Shown piece after piece: positions 1 through 8,523 of a stretch of DNA of 31,695 nt. The notes below the pieces were generated by a model. The model saw only the letters and a program-made list of their open reading frames with translations. It was not told the DNA's origin and searched no databases. Within the stretch, counting starts at the first letter, position 1; each line of letters begins with the position of its first letter. The position numbers were made by a program, and so were the translations under genes. The DNA lies in contig JBAYRL010000014.1 in assembly GCA_041676705.1 (NCBI GenBank), positions 1-31,695 of the forward strand. Direction: 5' to 3'. The stretch comes from Acidimicrobiia bacterium (GTDB lineage: Bacteria > Actinomycetota > Acidimicrobiia > Acidimicrobiales > SKKL01).

Positions 1-100
1 TGTTCTCCCCCCCCCGCCCCCTAGCCGGGGCAATTTTTCTTGGGACCCCCCATCAAAAAATTTTGCCCCCAAAAACCCCCCCCCCCCCCCGAGGGGCGCA
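1..100. other. Low-complexity C/A-run sequence at the window edge
   Basis: Homopolymer runs of C, A, T and G dominate (for example a C-run at about 76-90), unlike anything else in the window. There is no ORF or structured element. It sits just past the RNase E stop codon, where the sequence abruptly changes from coding to low complexity. The most likely explanation is a contig end or read-error artefact rather than biology. A genuine poly-C tract cannot be excluded from one sequence. Confidence 0.75.
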
Positions 101-131
101 GGGGTGGATGAGCCACGCTAGCTGTTAAATC

Positions 132-1937
132 TCAATCGTCGATCAGAGTCCGATCGACGACCAAACCTCGGCCTTCGCACTCGGGACATTTCTTAGCTAG
201 CGAATCGAGTAGACCTTCACCAATTCGTTTACGGGTCATCTCAACTAAGCCCAGCTCGGAAATGTCATAAACCTGGGTACGGGTTTTGTCGCGACCCAAG
301 GCCTCTTTGAAAACCCTGGTGACCTCATCACGGTGAGACCGCACTTCCATATCCACAAAGTCGATCACGATGATCCCGCCAATATCACGCAGCCGTAGCT
401 GGCGGGCGATCTCATCAGCCGCTTCGAGGTTATTGCGATAAACCGTTTCTTCCAGGTTCGAGGTACCCACGTTCTTACCCGTGTTCACGTCGATCACGGT
501 TAGAGCTTCGGTATGTTCGATAATTAGCGAACCGCCAGAGGCCAACCAGACCTTGCGGTCTAGGGCTTTGTGAAGCTGTTCATGAACATGGAACTTTTCG
601 AACAGTGGCAGTCGCTCAGCCTCAGGATCGTAAAACTCGACTCGCTCGGCCAAAGCGGGGCCGATGGCTTCCACATAATCGCGAACCTCATCAAAGATGG
701 CCGGATCGTCGATAATGACTGACCGGTAATCTTTGTTGAACTCTTCTCGAATCACCCGAACCGCCATATCGGGTTCTTGGTATAGAACTGCTGGCGCCTG
801 CGACCGTGCCGCTAACGCTTCAATCTTGGCCCACTGCGAGGTTAAACGCTGGACGTCACGCTCAATTTCTTCGGCAGTCACATTTTCCGCTGCGGTACGC
901 ACAATGATTCCGTGACCATCGGGACGCACCCCATCGAGAATGCCCCGTAAGCGCTTGCGCTCATGATCGGGCAGGCGTTTCGAGATTCCATAAGTGGGGC
1001 TATTAGGAATCAACACCACAAAACGGCCTGGAAGCGATACCTCTTGGGTTAGCCGCGCACCTTTGTGAGCAATCGGGTTCTTGGTTACCTGGCAAATGAT
1101 GGTTTGACGCGGCCGCAGCATTTCTTCAATGCGGGGCGCGGGTGACCCTTCCACCACATCATCAGGGTCGTATTGCACGTCACCGCGATAAAGAACGGCG
1201 TTTTTTTGAGTACCAATATCTACAAATGCCGCTTCCATACCAGGCAGTACGTTTTGCACTTTGCCCAGATAAATGTTGCCGTGAATTTCAGTTTCATTGT
1301 CGGAAGGACGAGACACATAATGCTCGATTAAGGTGCGGCCTTCCAACACCGAAATCTGGGTAGCGGTGGGCCCTTTGGAAACCGCCATAAGGTAACGCCC
1401 AACCGGGCGGCCTTTGCGTTTACGGCCTCGTCGCCGCTTTAGTGTGGCGGAATCGAGCTGAATTGGGTCATCGTCAGAAAGGGTCGCTGAAACCGGTTCG
1501 CCACTTGGCCGACGGCCGCTATTGCGCCGACGCGGGGTCTTTGTTGAACCTGAACCCGCAGAGCCAGATTTACCACCACTGGTTGAGGAAGACCCGGTGT
1601 TGTCAGACTTTTCAGCCTGTGAGGTGGATGATTGTGGACGTCCGCTGCGACGACGTCGCCTCGGTTTAGGCGCCGCATTGGTACCCGAATCGTTAGCTTT
1701 GGTGGAACTTTGGCTTGATTCAGCAGCCGCGGGCCGGGTGTCGCCTACTTGTGGGCGCACCTTAGCGCTAGAAGCTTCGCTATTCGGTTCATGCTGCGGC
1801 TTGTTGGTGGAAGTCCGGCTGGAAGAGGTCCGCCTTGGGGCGCGCTCGTCTCCAGTTGTTCTGGCTTCGCTGGTGTTGCGCCCCGGCTGGTTCGAGCCCG
1901 AAGCGTCTTGTGGTCCGCGAAGTGCGGGGTCCGACAT
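132..1937 (-). CDS. rne: Ribonuclease E/G family endoribonuclease
   Basis: Endoribonuclease that cleaves single-stranded RNA in mRNA decay and rRNA/tRNA maturation in the cytoplasm. Residues 1-180 are low-complexity Ser/Gly/Thr with basic clusters (near 93-98, 136-147 and 168-177), probably a disordered RNA- or partner-binding tail. An S1-like RNA-binding region follows (about 215-300), then the DNase I-like catalytic domain. D483 (in VIDVNTGKN) and D526 (in IIVIDF) fit the catalytic Asp pair of E. coli RNase E (D303, D346), with the same spacing of 43. C584PEC587 fits the Zn-link, again with the E. coli spacing. The protein ends shortly after the Zn-link, so the long extension is N-terminal, as is common in actinobacteria. 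ATG at 1937 is preceded by AAGGGA with an 8-nt spacer. It lies last in the cluster, 344 nt after rodA. Family certain; E versus G naming is a convention. Confidence 0.95.
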   Translation of the reverse strand: MSDPALRGPQDASGSNQPGRNTSEARTTGDERAPRRTSSSRTSTNKPQHEPNSEASSAKVRPQVGDTRPAAAESSQSSTKANDSGTNAAPKPRRRRRSGRPQSSTSQAEKSDNTGSSSTSGGKSGSAGSGSTKTPRRRNSGRRPSGEPVSATLSDDDPIQLDSATLKRRRGRKRKGRPVGRYLMAVSKGPTATQISVLEGRTLIEHYVSRPSDNETEIHGNIYLGKVQNVLPGMEAAFVDIGTQKNAVLYRGDVQYDPDDVVEGSPAPRIEEMLRPRQTIICQVTKNPIAHKGARLTQEVSLPGRFVVLIPNSPTYGISKRLPDHERKRLRGILDGVRPDGHGIIVRTAAENVTAEEIERDVQRLTSQWAKIEALAARSQAPAVLYQEPDMAVRVIREEFNKDYRSVIIDDPAIFDEVRDYVEAIGPALAERVEFYDPEAERLPLFEKFHVHEQLHKALDRKVWLASGGSLIIEHTEALTVIDVNTGKNVGTSNLEETVYRNNLEAADEIARQLRLRDIGGIIVIDFVDMEVRSHRDEVTRVFKEALGRDKTRTQVYDISELGLVEMTRKRIGEGLLDSLAKKCPECEGRGLVVDRTLIDD

Positions 1938-2281
1938 CGAATATGTCCCTTCGCCTGGCGCGCCTAGGACTTACGGGCGCGCGGCCTGCCACTTGGCTAC
2001 CCCGAAGGCAGACATCTCTTGGTGGCAGATGATCGTTGGTCAAAACATGCGACGCGCCAGCAAAACCTATGACCATAGAGGTACCAGCAAAATGGCTGTT
2101 GTGGCGGCGTCGTTGCGGAATTTGAGACCGTTGGCCCCAACCTGAACGAGCAGGCACCACGCTGTAGAGCAGCGGCTGAATGATCGTCCATAAAAATCCC
2201 ATTAGAATCATTCTATCTCAAAGCCCCCACAGGGCCGAGACTCTGACCGATTTACTCATCAATAACTAGAAAAACCAATGG
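1938..2281 (-). promoter_or_regulatory. Non-coding stretch upstream of rne, probable promoter plus long 5' leader
   Basis: 344 nt separate the rodA stop from the RNase E ATG, by far the longest gap in this cluster. No ORF here looks coding: the frames that cross it run out of frame into the RNase E gene. It holds the perfect palindrome at 2203-2215, whose minus-strand half TAGAAT resembles a -10 element, and a Shine-Dalgarno AAGGGA at 1946-1951. If transcription starts near the palindrome, rne would have a leader of about 260 nt. E. coli rne is autoregulated through a long structured leader; similar control here is an inference from length alone. Confidence 0.45.
2203..2215. promoter_or_regulatory. 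Perfect 6-1-6 palindrome TAGAATCATTCTA
   Basis: The arms TAGAAT and ATTCTA are exact reverse complements around one base. Read on the minus strand, one arm gives a -10-like TAGAAT that could serve rne; a good -35 is not visible 17 bp upstream. It could be an operator, a -10 element that happens to be symmetrical, or chance. Confidence 0.35.
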
Positions 2282-3457
2282 TCAGGTGAAGCGCCTCATA
2301 TGGATATTTTGGATTAGTCCCATAAAGGCGAACGCTACAAGAGTTGAAGAACCGCCGTAGGACATGTAGGGCAACGGAATTCCGGTTACCGGCATGATGC
2401 CCAACGACATTCCCACGTTCTCGAAAATTTGGAACAGCAAAATAGCAAACACCGCCACCGCAATTAACCCACCGAAACGATCGGTGGCTAGCTGGGCCGT
2501 GCGTAAAACCCGCCACAAAAGCACCCCGTACAGAGAAAGCGCCCCCACCGCACCAACAAAACCAAGCTCTTCGCCAATCGCTGTGAATATGAAGTCGGTT
2601 TGTTGTTCTGGAACGAAGCCGTTTGAAGTCTGGCCCCCCTTCATCCAACCCTGCCCGGTTAAACCACCGCTGGCAACCGCGATTTGTGATTGTTCAGTGT
2701 TGTAACGCAGATTTGCAGGAACGTTTTCAGGGTTCACCCAGTTGGTGAGGCGAGCTTTTTGGAAATCGTCGAGGATGTTCGAGCTGAGTAACACCGCCGC
2801 TGCCAAAATAGCGGCGCCCAAAAGACCAAACATCACCTTTTTTGGGGCGCCAGCCACCAACAACACCGCTAACAGCAAAATTCCAACCACCAGCGAAGTA
2901 CCCAGGTCGGGTTGTAAGAAAATAAGACCTACCGGCACCCCGGCCAAAAGCATGGCTTTAACAATGGTCTCGAGGCTCATCTCTACCTGGGAAAGATAGG
3001 CCGGAATGGCGACTACCAAAGCGACTTTCATGAACTCGGCAGGCTGTATTTGGAAACCAGCCACGGAAAACGCACGTTGGGCGCCTTTAGCCTCAGTTCC
3101 CAAAATTAGTACGGCCACCAAACCTAAGAGGCCAACGGCATAGATGGGCCGCCACCAATCAAGCAAACGCCGGTAATCAAAGCTGGCCACCGCCACCATG
3201 GCAGCCACGCCCATGGAAATATAAATAATTTGGCGCTGCATGAAGAAGAAGTCGTTGGTGGTGGTTCGAGGTCCGTGAGTAGCGGCTAGCACCATGACGA
3301 CGCTGAGCAAAGAAAGCGCCCCCAGCACACCGACCAGGATGAAATCTACGTACGGAAGCAGTCCTCGTAAGCGGTCGAGCCCGCCACTCGACCCCGATCC
3401 TCGCCGGTGAGCAGCGCTACTGGGGCGAGAATGAGCGCCGGTTGTGGTGTACGACAT
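2282..3457 (-). CDS. rodA: Rod-shape SEDS peptidoglycan polymerase RodA
   Basis: SEDS-family glycosyltransferase that polymerises lipid II into glycan strands in the inner membrane, working with PBP2 and the MreBCD complex in lateral-wall growth. The 391-aa protein has a short Ser/Gly/Arg-rich cytoplasmic N-terminus (about 1-30) and about ten membrane segments. Family motifs are visible: FLQPDLGTSLV, the segment around TDFIFTAIGEELGFVG that holds the conserved extracellular Asp, and the C-terminal signature GIPLPYMSYGGSS. The length fits RodA. FtsW is the alternative, but the neighbours mrdA and mreBCD make RodA much more likely. The ATG shares one base with the stop of mrdA (TGATG, 3455-3459), so it is probably translated by re-initiation after PBP2. 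Confidence 0.95.
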   Translation of the reverse strand: MSYTTTGAHSRPSSAAHRRGSGSSGGLDRLRGLLPYVDFILVGVLGALSLLSVVMVLAATHGPRTTTNDFFFMQRQIIYISMGVAAMVAVASFDYRRLLDWWRPIYAVGLLGLVAVLILGTEAKGAQRAFSVAGFQIQPAEFMKVALVVAIPAYLSQVEMSLETIVKAMLLAGVPVGLIFLQPDLGTSLVVGILLLAVLLVAGAPKKVMFGLLGAAILAAAVLLSSNILDDFQKARLTNWVNPENVPANLRYNTEQSQIAVASGGLTGQGWMKGGQTSNGFVPEQQTDFIFTAIGEELGFVGAVGALSLYGVLLWRVLRTAQLATDRFGGLIAVAVFAILLFQIFENVGMSLGIMPVTGIPLPYMSYGGSSTLVAFAFMGLIQNIHMRRFT

Positions 3458-5430
3458 CAGTCGAGGCCTCCCCCGGTTGGGACCTCAAGCTTGTGCTCGG
3501 GGTTGAGCGAGGTACCGTTTATTTCACGCATCGCCAAGGGTTCCAAGATTCGCCGTGCGATGGGAGCGGCGACCGTCGCACCGTAACCGCCTTCTTCCAC
3601 GAACACACTGAGTGCAAACTTTGGGTCCGCTGCTGGGGCCCACGCCGCGTAAATCGACGACGAAGCCTTACCGTAAACCTGCGCGGTACCGGTTTTCCCG
3701 GCTACTGGGAAAGCACTGTGAGGGAAACCCGCGAAAACTTTGGCTGAGGTTCCTAATGAATGCGAAGTGGCACCCACTAGCCCATCGGTAATGGCTTGTC
3801 GCACGTCTTCGTCAAGATCAAGCTGGCGAATTTCACGGGTACCGAAACTTTGCAGCTCCTCGCCAGTTTGAGAGCTGGTGATACGAAGCGCAATGTTGGG
3901 GGCAAACAACGTTCCGCCGTTGCCCATGGCGGCATAGGCATTGGCTAGCTGTATTGGAGTGATACCAACATCGCCTTGCCCAATGGCCAGGTTCACGGTG
4001 TCACCAATATTCCAACGCCCTTCAGGGAACGCTTCGGGATTATCTTCGTGGCGCTGTCGTTTCATTTCAGGATCGATCAGAATGCCGCCAAGTTCCAATG
4101 GCAACGCCACACCAGTGCGCGAACCAAGCCCGAATGAAGCTGCCACGTCTTGGATGGCACGTTCACCATACGTAGATGTCTTTCGCGCGAAACCTTCGCC
4201 CACCCCAAAGAAGTACACGTTGGAAGACACCGTCAACGCCATCCGCAGATCAACTGCCCCGTGGGGAGCTTTACCAGCATTGTAGAAGGTACAGCGGTCA
4301 CCGTCGCAGGGTTTAAGGGTGTAACTACCAGTGTCATTGATGGTGAACCCAGGTGCGCGCAGCCCTGTGCTGGCAGCGGCATAGCCCGAGAATATTTTGA
4401 AGGTAGAACCGGGGGCATAAGGCTCGCGGATGGCACGGTTGCTGAGTGGACGGTAAAACTCTTTGGCTGTTAGCTCTTCATAACGTTCGGCGCTGATGCC
4501 ACCGATCAATTCGTTGGGGTCAAAGGTTGGATAAGAAGCCATGGCAAGTACTTGGCCATTAGTGGCGTCTTCTACCACCGCCGCCCCAGCCGGTGTGCTT
4601 GCCGGGAAACCGTTTGGACTAGATGAGGAACGGGAACGACTCATCTCTTCTTCCAAGGCCACCTCAGTGATTTTTTGTAGATCAGCATCGATGGACAGCC
4701 ACACATCATCGCCAGATTCAGGTTCCACCCGATCCACAATGGCCACAATTCGATTCATCGAGTTCACCTCGAACACGATCCGACCCGGCGTGCCACGAAG
4801 TTGCGCCTCATACTGCTGCTCAATGCCAGCCTTGCCAATCTTGTCGCCTAGTCGATACGACTTCTCAGCGTCGACGCGATCATCCAGCTCTTCTTGGCTT
4901 ATCTCGCCAATGTAGCCAAGCACATGGGCTGCAAGTTGGCCTTCGGGATAAGTGCGAACAAGTCGTTTCTCAACGCCTACCCCTGGCATGTCAAAGCTGT
5001 GTTCGGCCAAGGTGTAATACAGCTCGGGGTTCACGTCGCTGGCTACCACGATTGGCCGGAACGGGTCGCCTTGCCACTTATCGATTCGGCTCTTGATTTC
5101 GTCGGTAGTGATTTCCGTGCCGCCAGCACGCAGTTCCGTCGCCAGCTTCGCTAAGACGGCGTTTGTATCATCAGCTGTTTTCAGCCCGGCCTGATCAACG
5201 GTCACCACCACCGACTCGCGATTACCCGCTAGCACTACCCCGTTGCGATCAAGAATACGACCCCGTGGGCCTTCCACCACCACACTTCTAATGCGATTAC
5301 CCAACGCTTGTTCCTGGTATTCAGGTGCCGTCATCACCTGTAGATACCAAAGCCGTGATAGAAGTGCCGCGAACAACGCCACCGCGGTGATGGCCATGAA
5401 ACTTAAACGAACCGGTTGTGCGTTGTTCAT
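3457..5430 (-). CDS. mrdA: Penicillin-binding protein 2 (class B transpeptidase)
   Basis: Transpeptidase that cross-links peptidoglycan during side-wall elongation, partner of RodA. 657 aa: short cytoplasmic tail, one membrane anchor (about 11-30), the class B dimerisation/pedestal region starting near the conserved EGPRGRILDRNG, and the C-terminal transpeptidase domain. All three active-site motifs are present: S342-T-F-K345, S402-S-N404 and K579-T-G-T582. Length is typical of PBP2. The gene lies 35 nt after mreD and overlaps rodA by one base. The ATG lacks an obvious Shine-Dalgarno; M12 is a possible but weaker start. PBP3/FtsI is the alternative class B enzyme, but the mre-rodA context argues for PBP2. 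Confidence 0.95.
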   Translation of the reverse strand: MNNAQPVRLSFMAITAVALFAALLSRLWYLQVMTAPEYQEQALGNRIRSVVVEGPRGRILDRNGVVLAGNRESVVVTVDQAGLKTADDTNAVLAKLATELRAGGTEITTDEIKSRIDKWQGDPFRPIVVASDVNPELYYTLAEHSFDMPGVGVEKRLVRTYPEGQLAAHVLGYIGEISQEELDDRVDAEKSYRLGDKIGKAGIEQQYEAQLRGTPGRIVFEVNSMNRIVAIVDRVEPESGDDVWLSIDADLQKITEVALEEEMSRSRSSSSPNGFPASTPAGAAVVEDATNGQVLAMASYPTFDPNELIGGISAERYEELTAKEFYRPLSNRAIREPYAPGSTFKIFSGYAAASTGLRAPGFTINDTGSYTLKPCDGDRCTFYNAGKAPHGAVDLRMALTVSSNVYFFGVGEGFARKTSTYGERAIQDVAASFGLGSRTGVALPLELGGILIDPEMKRQRHEDNPEAFPEGRWNIGDTVNLAIGQGDVGITPIQLANAYAAMGNGGTLFAPNIALRITSSQTGEELQSFGTREIRQLDLDEDVRQAITDGLVGATSHSLGTSAKVFAGFPHSAFPVAGKTGTAQVYGKASSSIYAAWAPAADPKFALSVFVEEGGYGATVAAPIARRILEPLAMREINGTSLNPEHKLEVPTGGGLD

Positions 5431-5465
5431 AGGCAGGTTCTAGTTCAGCACAATTTGTAGGGGCT

Positions 5466-5981
5466 TTAGCCGCGAGAGCGAAACGACCCTATCGACTCTA
5501 CAAGTGCCCAGCGTGCCACTGGCAGGCCAAGTGGCACAAGCACCACACTAAAGACGATTTGGGCCACCGAAATGGCTAACAAAGGGGTGTGAAGCAGGTG
5601 ATCTTGACCTACTAAAACTCCAACCAGCACAAAACCCCAAACCGCGAACAGAGAACCAACAACGGCTATGCCAAGGGTTCCGAAACCACCCGAGCGCACT
5701 AGAGAGGCTGCTCCAACGCCGATGACGTAACCCAAAATCGTGTATACCAACGCTGTTAAACCAAAGGGTGTGGTGGTGTACAAATCGATTATCAAGCCGG
5801 AAGCAAAGCCCACAATGGCACCGTGTTCTGGCCCACCCACAATTGCTACCGCGATAGTGTACGGCACCAGAATTGAACCCGTGGCACCCCAGATTGTGAC
5901 CGAATTGGTCACTCCGAGCTCCAGAACGGCCGCCAACAATACTGACAGCGCCAGGCGTGCTCGTGGAGCGATCAAATACAT
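5466..5981 (-). CDS. mreD: Rod shape-determining protein MreD
   Basis: Small integral membrane protein of the elongasome that bridges MreC and the RodA/PBP2 synthase. About five hydrophobic segments are separated by short loops, with the MreD-like stretch GFASGLIIDLYTTTPFG in the middle. I choose the ATG at 5979-5981 (171 aa) because it overlaps the mreC stop as TGATG, exactly as at rodA/mrdA and clpP/tig. A GTG 12 nt further upstream (5991-5993) would add four residues. MreD sequences diverge strongly, so the name rests on size, topology and its place between mreC and mrdA. Confidence 0.88.
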   Translation of the reverse strand: MYLIAPRARLALSVLLAAVLELGVTNSVTIWGATGSILVPYTIAVAIVGGPEHGAIVGFASGLIIDLYTTTPFGLTALVYTILGYVIGVGAASLVRSGGFGTLGIAVVGSLFAVWGFVLVGVLVGQDHLLHTPLLAISVAQIVFSVVLVPLGLPVARWALVESIGSFRSRG

Positions 5982-6889
5982 CAAGGTGTCCACAACAGCA
6001 CCGTTAAAAAGCTAAGGCGGTCGAGGCTGGCTGCCAGCTCGATCTTGGCGCTGACTACACCTACTGGCTGAAGCGGCACTACCGAAATCTCATCACCATC
6101 ATCAGCTGAATCATCATCAGCCGGTGGCGCATTTTGCTCATCCCCGGTGTTAGCTGAAGCACCAGCGCCCGAGGTGATATGGCCGATTGGCAATCCGGGC
6201 GGATACAAACTTCCGGTTAGACCCGAGGTGAGTAACAGATCGCCAGGACGCAACACCACGTCACTAGCTACCTCAACTACCGGCTGATGGTTAGCGCCAC
6301 GGCCTTCCACACGCCCCAGCACCTGGGTCGAACCAATGCGAGTGGCCACCTGCATTCGGGCATCGCTAATAAGCAGCACGATCGATTCATTGGCCGATAC
6401 CTGCTCTAGCCGGCCCACCAAACCTGTTCCGGTAACCACGGCCATTCCCGGCTTTAGGCCATGTTTCGAACCCTTGTCGATGACAACGGTGGCTTCAAAA
6501 GTGGTCGGCGGGCCCGAGATAACTCGAGCCGTTACCTGTGGAATATCTTGGGCGAAATCAATTTCGGCGTCACGAAGAAAATTAGCCAGAATTTCCTCAG
6601 CTGAAGCTTCACGGATTTGTTGGCCTTCTAGCTCATCAATCCGACGCTTCAGCTCGGCGTTTTCTTCTTCCAGCTTCGAATAGCTGGTGACCCCCCGCCA
6701 GGCATTCGACACCGGGGACAATGCCCAACCAACGGCTTTCTTAAACGGCGAGAACACGGTAGTAGCCCCGGTTTTAACTGAAGCCAACGGCCCGAAATCA
6801 CGGCCGTCAAGTGTCATAAACGTGACAGCAGTAAGCAACAACAAAACCAACACAAACCGGTGTCGGCCGCCGCGCTGAAAAAAGTTCAT
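5981..6889 (-). CDS. mreC: Rod shape-determining protein MreC
   Basis: Periplasm-facing scaffold of the elongasome that links MreB and MreD to PBP2. 302 aa: basic N-terminus, one membrane anchor (about 11-27), a coiled coil rich in E, L and K (about 68-98) and the two beta domains of MreC (about 115-300), including the typical GMAVVTGTGLVGRLEQV stretch. Between the beta strands there is an acidic, Ala/Asp-rich insertion (about residues 240-265) that looks like a flexible surface loop. It starts 15 nt after mreB and ends in a TGATG overlap with mreD. Confidence 0.93.
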   Translation of the reverse strand: MNFFQRGGRHRFVLVLLLLTAVTFMTLDGRDFGPLASVKTGATTVFSPFKKAVGWALSPVSNAWRGVTSYSKLEEENAELKRRIDELEGQQIREASAEEILANFLRDAEIDFAQDIPQVTARVISGPPTTFEATVVIDKGSKHGLKPGMAVVTGTGLVGRLEQVSANESIVLLISDARMQVATRIGSTQVLGRVEGRGANHQPVVEVASDVVLRPGDLLLTSGLTGSLYPPGLPIGHITSGAGASANTGDEQNAPPADDDSADDGDEISVVPLQPVGVVSAKIELAASLDRLSFLTVLLWTP

Positions 6890-6904
6890 GCCACCGTGAC
6901 CGCG

Positions 6905-7945
6905 TTAAAGGTTGCCAGAGGACGAAAACAGTACACCTTTTAGGGCGTCAAATTCTTCGAGCGACTGTCCTGCGCCCAACACCACCGCTAGCAGTGGATT
7001 TGGTGAAATTTTGATTGGCATACCGGTTTCATTGGCCAAACGTTGGTCGAGGCCCATAAGCAAAGCACCACCACCGGCCAACGTAATACCCTTTTCCATA
7101 ATGTCGGCCGCGAGTTCGGGCGGTGTTTTATCGAGCGTCACCTTCACGGCATCAACAATGGCTGCTACCGGTTCTTCCAGGGCTTCACGCAATTCGCCGG
7201 TGGAAGTAACGATCGTCTTGGGTAGGCCAGTCATTAAGTCGCGTCCACGAATTTCGGCGTAAATTTCCTCTTCCAAATGCCAGGCCGAACCAAGAGCGAT
7301 TTTGGCTTGTTCAGCGGTACGGTCACCCAAGGCCACCGAATGCTGTTTTTTGATGTGTTGAATAATTGCCAAATCAAGCTCGTCGCCACCAACTCGAACC
7401 GATTGGCTAGCCACGATCCCACCAAGAGAAATAACTGCCACCTCAGTCGTGCCACCGCCAATATCGACGATCATATTCCCAGTGGGTTCCTGAACCGGCA
7501 GGCCAGCACCAATAGCAGCCGCCATAGGTTCTTCAATGATGTAGGCCGGCTTACGAGCACCCGCATATTCAGCAGCTTCTTGAACCGCGCGCTGCTCAAC
7601 CCCGGTGATGCCTGACGGCACCGCCACTACCATCCGAGGCTTGGAAAACTTGCGAATCGCTACTTTCATTAAAAAGTAACGCAACATTTTTTCGCAAAGG
7701 TCGAAGTCTGCAATCACGCCATCTTTTAGAGGGCGAATGGCTTGAATATGGCTAGGGGTGCGGCCAATCATTTTCTTGGCTTCAGTACCCACCGCCAAGG
7801 GCCGACCATCGTGGGCATTAACCGCGACTACCGATGGTTCATCGAGCACTATGCCCTGGCCACGCACATAGACCAAAGTGTTTGCTGTTCCAAGGTCTAC
7901 GGCCATGTCACGAGCCACAATTCCCGAGAGCATGTTTTCGGCCAT
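6905..7945 (-). CDS. mreB: Actin-like rod shape protein MreB
   Basis: Bacterial actin homologue that polymerises on the inner face of the membrane and guides the elongation machinery. 346 aa, the usual length. Nucleotide-binding motifs are visible: phosphate-1 with D17 in DLGTANTLVYV, phosphate-2 at 161-166 (DIGGGT), and the adenosine motif GGGALLMGL near the C-terminus. It is the first gene of the mreB-mreC-mreD-mrdA-rodA unit, behind the hairpin that follows ndk. ATG at 7945 has only a G-rich, weak Shine-Dalgarno; M5 is an alternative start. Its presence makes a rod or elongated cell shape likely. Confidence 0.97.
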   Translation of the reverse strand: MAENMLSGIVARDMAVDLGTANTLVYVRGQGIVLDEPSVVAVNAHDGRPLAVGTEAKKMIGRTPSHIQAIRPLKDGVIADFDLCEKMLRYFLMKVAIRKFSKPRMVVAVPSGITGVEQRAVQEAAEYAGARKPAYIIEEPMAAAIGAGLPVQEPTGNMIVDIGGGTTEVAVISLGGIVASQSVRVGGDELDLAIIQHIKKQHSVALGDRTAEQAKIALGSAWHLEEEIYAEIRGRDLMTGLPKTIVTSTGELREALEEPVAAIVDAVKVTLDKTPPELAADIMEKGITLAGGGALLMGLDQRLANETGMPIKISPNPLLAVVLGAGQSLEEFDALKGVLFSSSGNL

Positions 7946-8025
7946 TAAGTAGCCCCCGCTGACGAGCGATAACGAATAAGAGTTAGCAATCTAGCGTAAC
8001 CTCAAACCCCACGGGGTTCGCGATC

Positions 8026-8050
8026 GCGGGAGGATCAAGGTTCCTCCCGC
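8026..8050 (-). terminator. Hairpin downstream of ndk
   Basis: GCGGGAGG at 8026-8033 pairs perfectly with CCTCCCGC at 8043-8050, and A8034-T8042 can extend it to 9 bp. It starts 8 nt after the ndk stop codon. There is no T-run after it, so it is either an intrinsic terminator without a U-tract or an mRNA 3'-end stabiliser. A second small inverted repeat, AACCCC/GGGGTT at 8005-8018, follows directly. It marks the boundary between ndk and the mreB unit. Confidence 0.7.
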
Positions 8051-8057
8051 CATCGCC

Positions 8058-8468
8058 TTAAACTAGTTCGGGAAAGAAAATAGCGATTTCACGAGCTGCC
8101 GAATCGGCACTGTCGGAGCCATGAATCAGGTTTTCACCCATATCGGTGGCTAGGTCGCCTCGGATGGTACCCGGCGCAGCTTCAGCCGGATTGGTGACCC
8201 CCATCATGGTGCGAACGATTTGCCAGGTGTCGGTTGGCCCTTCAACCACCATAACTAGTGACGGTGAACGCCCGATAAAGCTAACAAGCTCGTCATAAAA
8301 GCCTTTACCAACATGTTCGGCATAGTGCTTTTCTGCCAGCGCTTCATCAATCACACGCAGTTGAACGGCCGCTAAGGTGAGACCTTTGTTTTCCAGGCGA
8401 GAAATGATCTCGCCCACTAGCCCTCGCTCTACAGCGTCGGGCTTACAGATTACCAAAGTACGATTCAT
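8058..8468 (-). CDS. ndk: Nucleoside diphosphate kinase
   Basis: Transfers the gamma-phosphate of ATP to NDPs through a phosphohistidine, balancing the NTP and dNTP pools in the cytoplasm. 136 aa, the normal bacterial length. The N-terminal strand with K9PDAVERG and the active-site stretch with H116 in NLIHGSDS are intact. The ATG has no usable Shine-Dalgarno, but a good promoter ends 7 nt upstream, so the mRNA is probably leaderless. It is transcribed separately from folC, 55 nt upstream, and ends in a hairpin. Confidence 0.98.
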   Translation of the reverse strand: MNRTLVICKPDAVERGLVGEIISRLENKGLTLAAVQLRVIDEALAEKHYAEHVGKGFYDELVSFIGRSPSLVMVVEGPTDTWQIVRTMMGVTNPAEAAPGTIRGDLATDMGENLIHGSDSADSAAREIAIFFPELV

Positions 8469-8475
8469 ACCCTTG

Positions 8476-8504
8476 ACGCTATGTCAATTGTTAGAAGCTG
8501 TGAA
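8476..8504 (-). promoter_or_regulatory. ndk promoter (TTCACA-17-TAGCGT), leaderless
   Basis: On the minus strand, -35 TTCACA (revcomp of 8499-8504, 5 of 6 to TTGACA) and -10 TAGCGT (revcomp of 8476-8481) are exactly 17 bp apart. The -10 ends 7 nt before the ndk ATG, so transcription would start at or next to the start codon. Confidence 0.6.
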
Positions 8505-8523
8505 ACTGGAGAAGAACCGACAC

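Noticed and set aside
1522..2145. 207-aa plus-strand ORF opposite the RNase E N-terminus
   Set aside because: It is antisense to the low-complexity tail, whose biased codons keep the other strand open; no domain seen.
1789..2211. 140-aa minus-strand ORF with a hydrophobic start (MILMGFLWTIIQ) between rodA and rne
   Set aside because: After about 25 residues it turns into Arg/Ser/His-rich sequence without a domain and runs out of frame over the RNase E N-terminal tail; it looks like chance.
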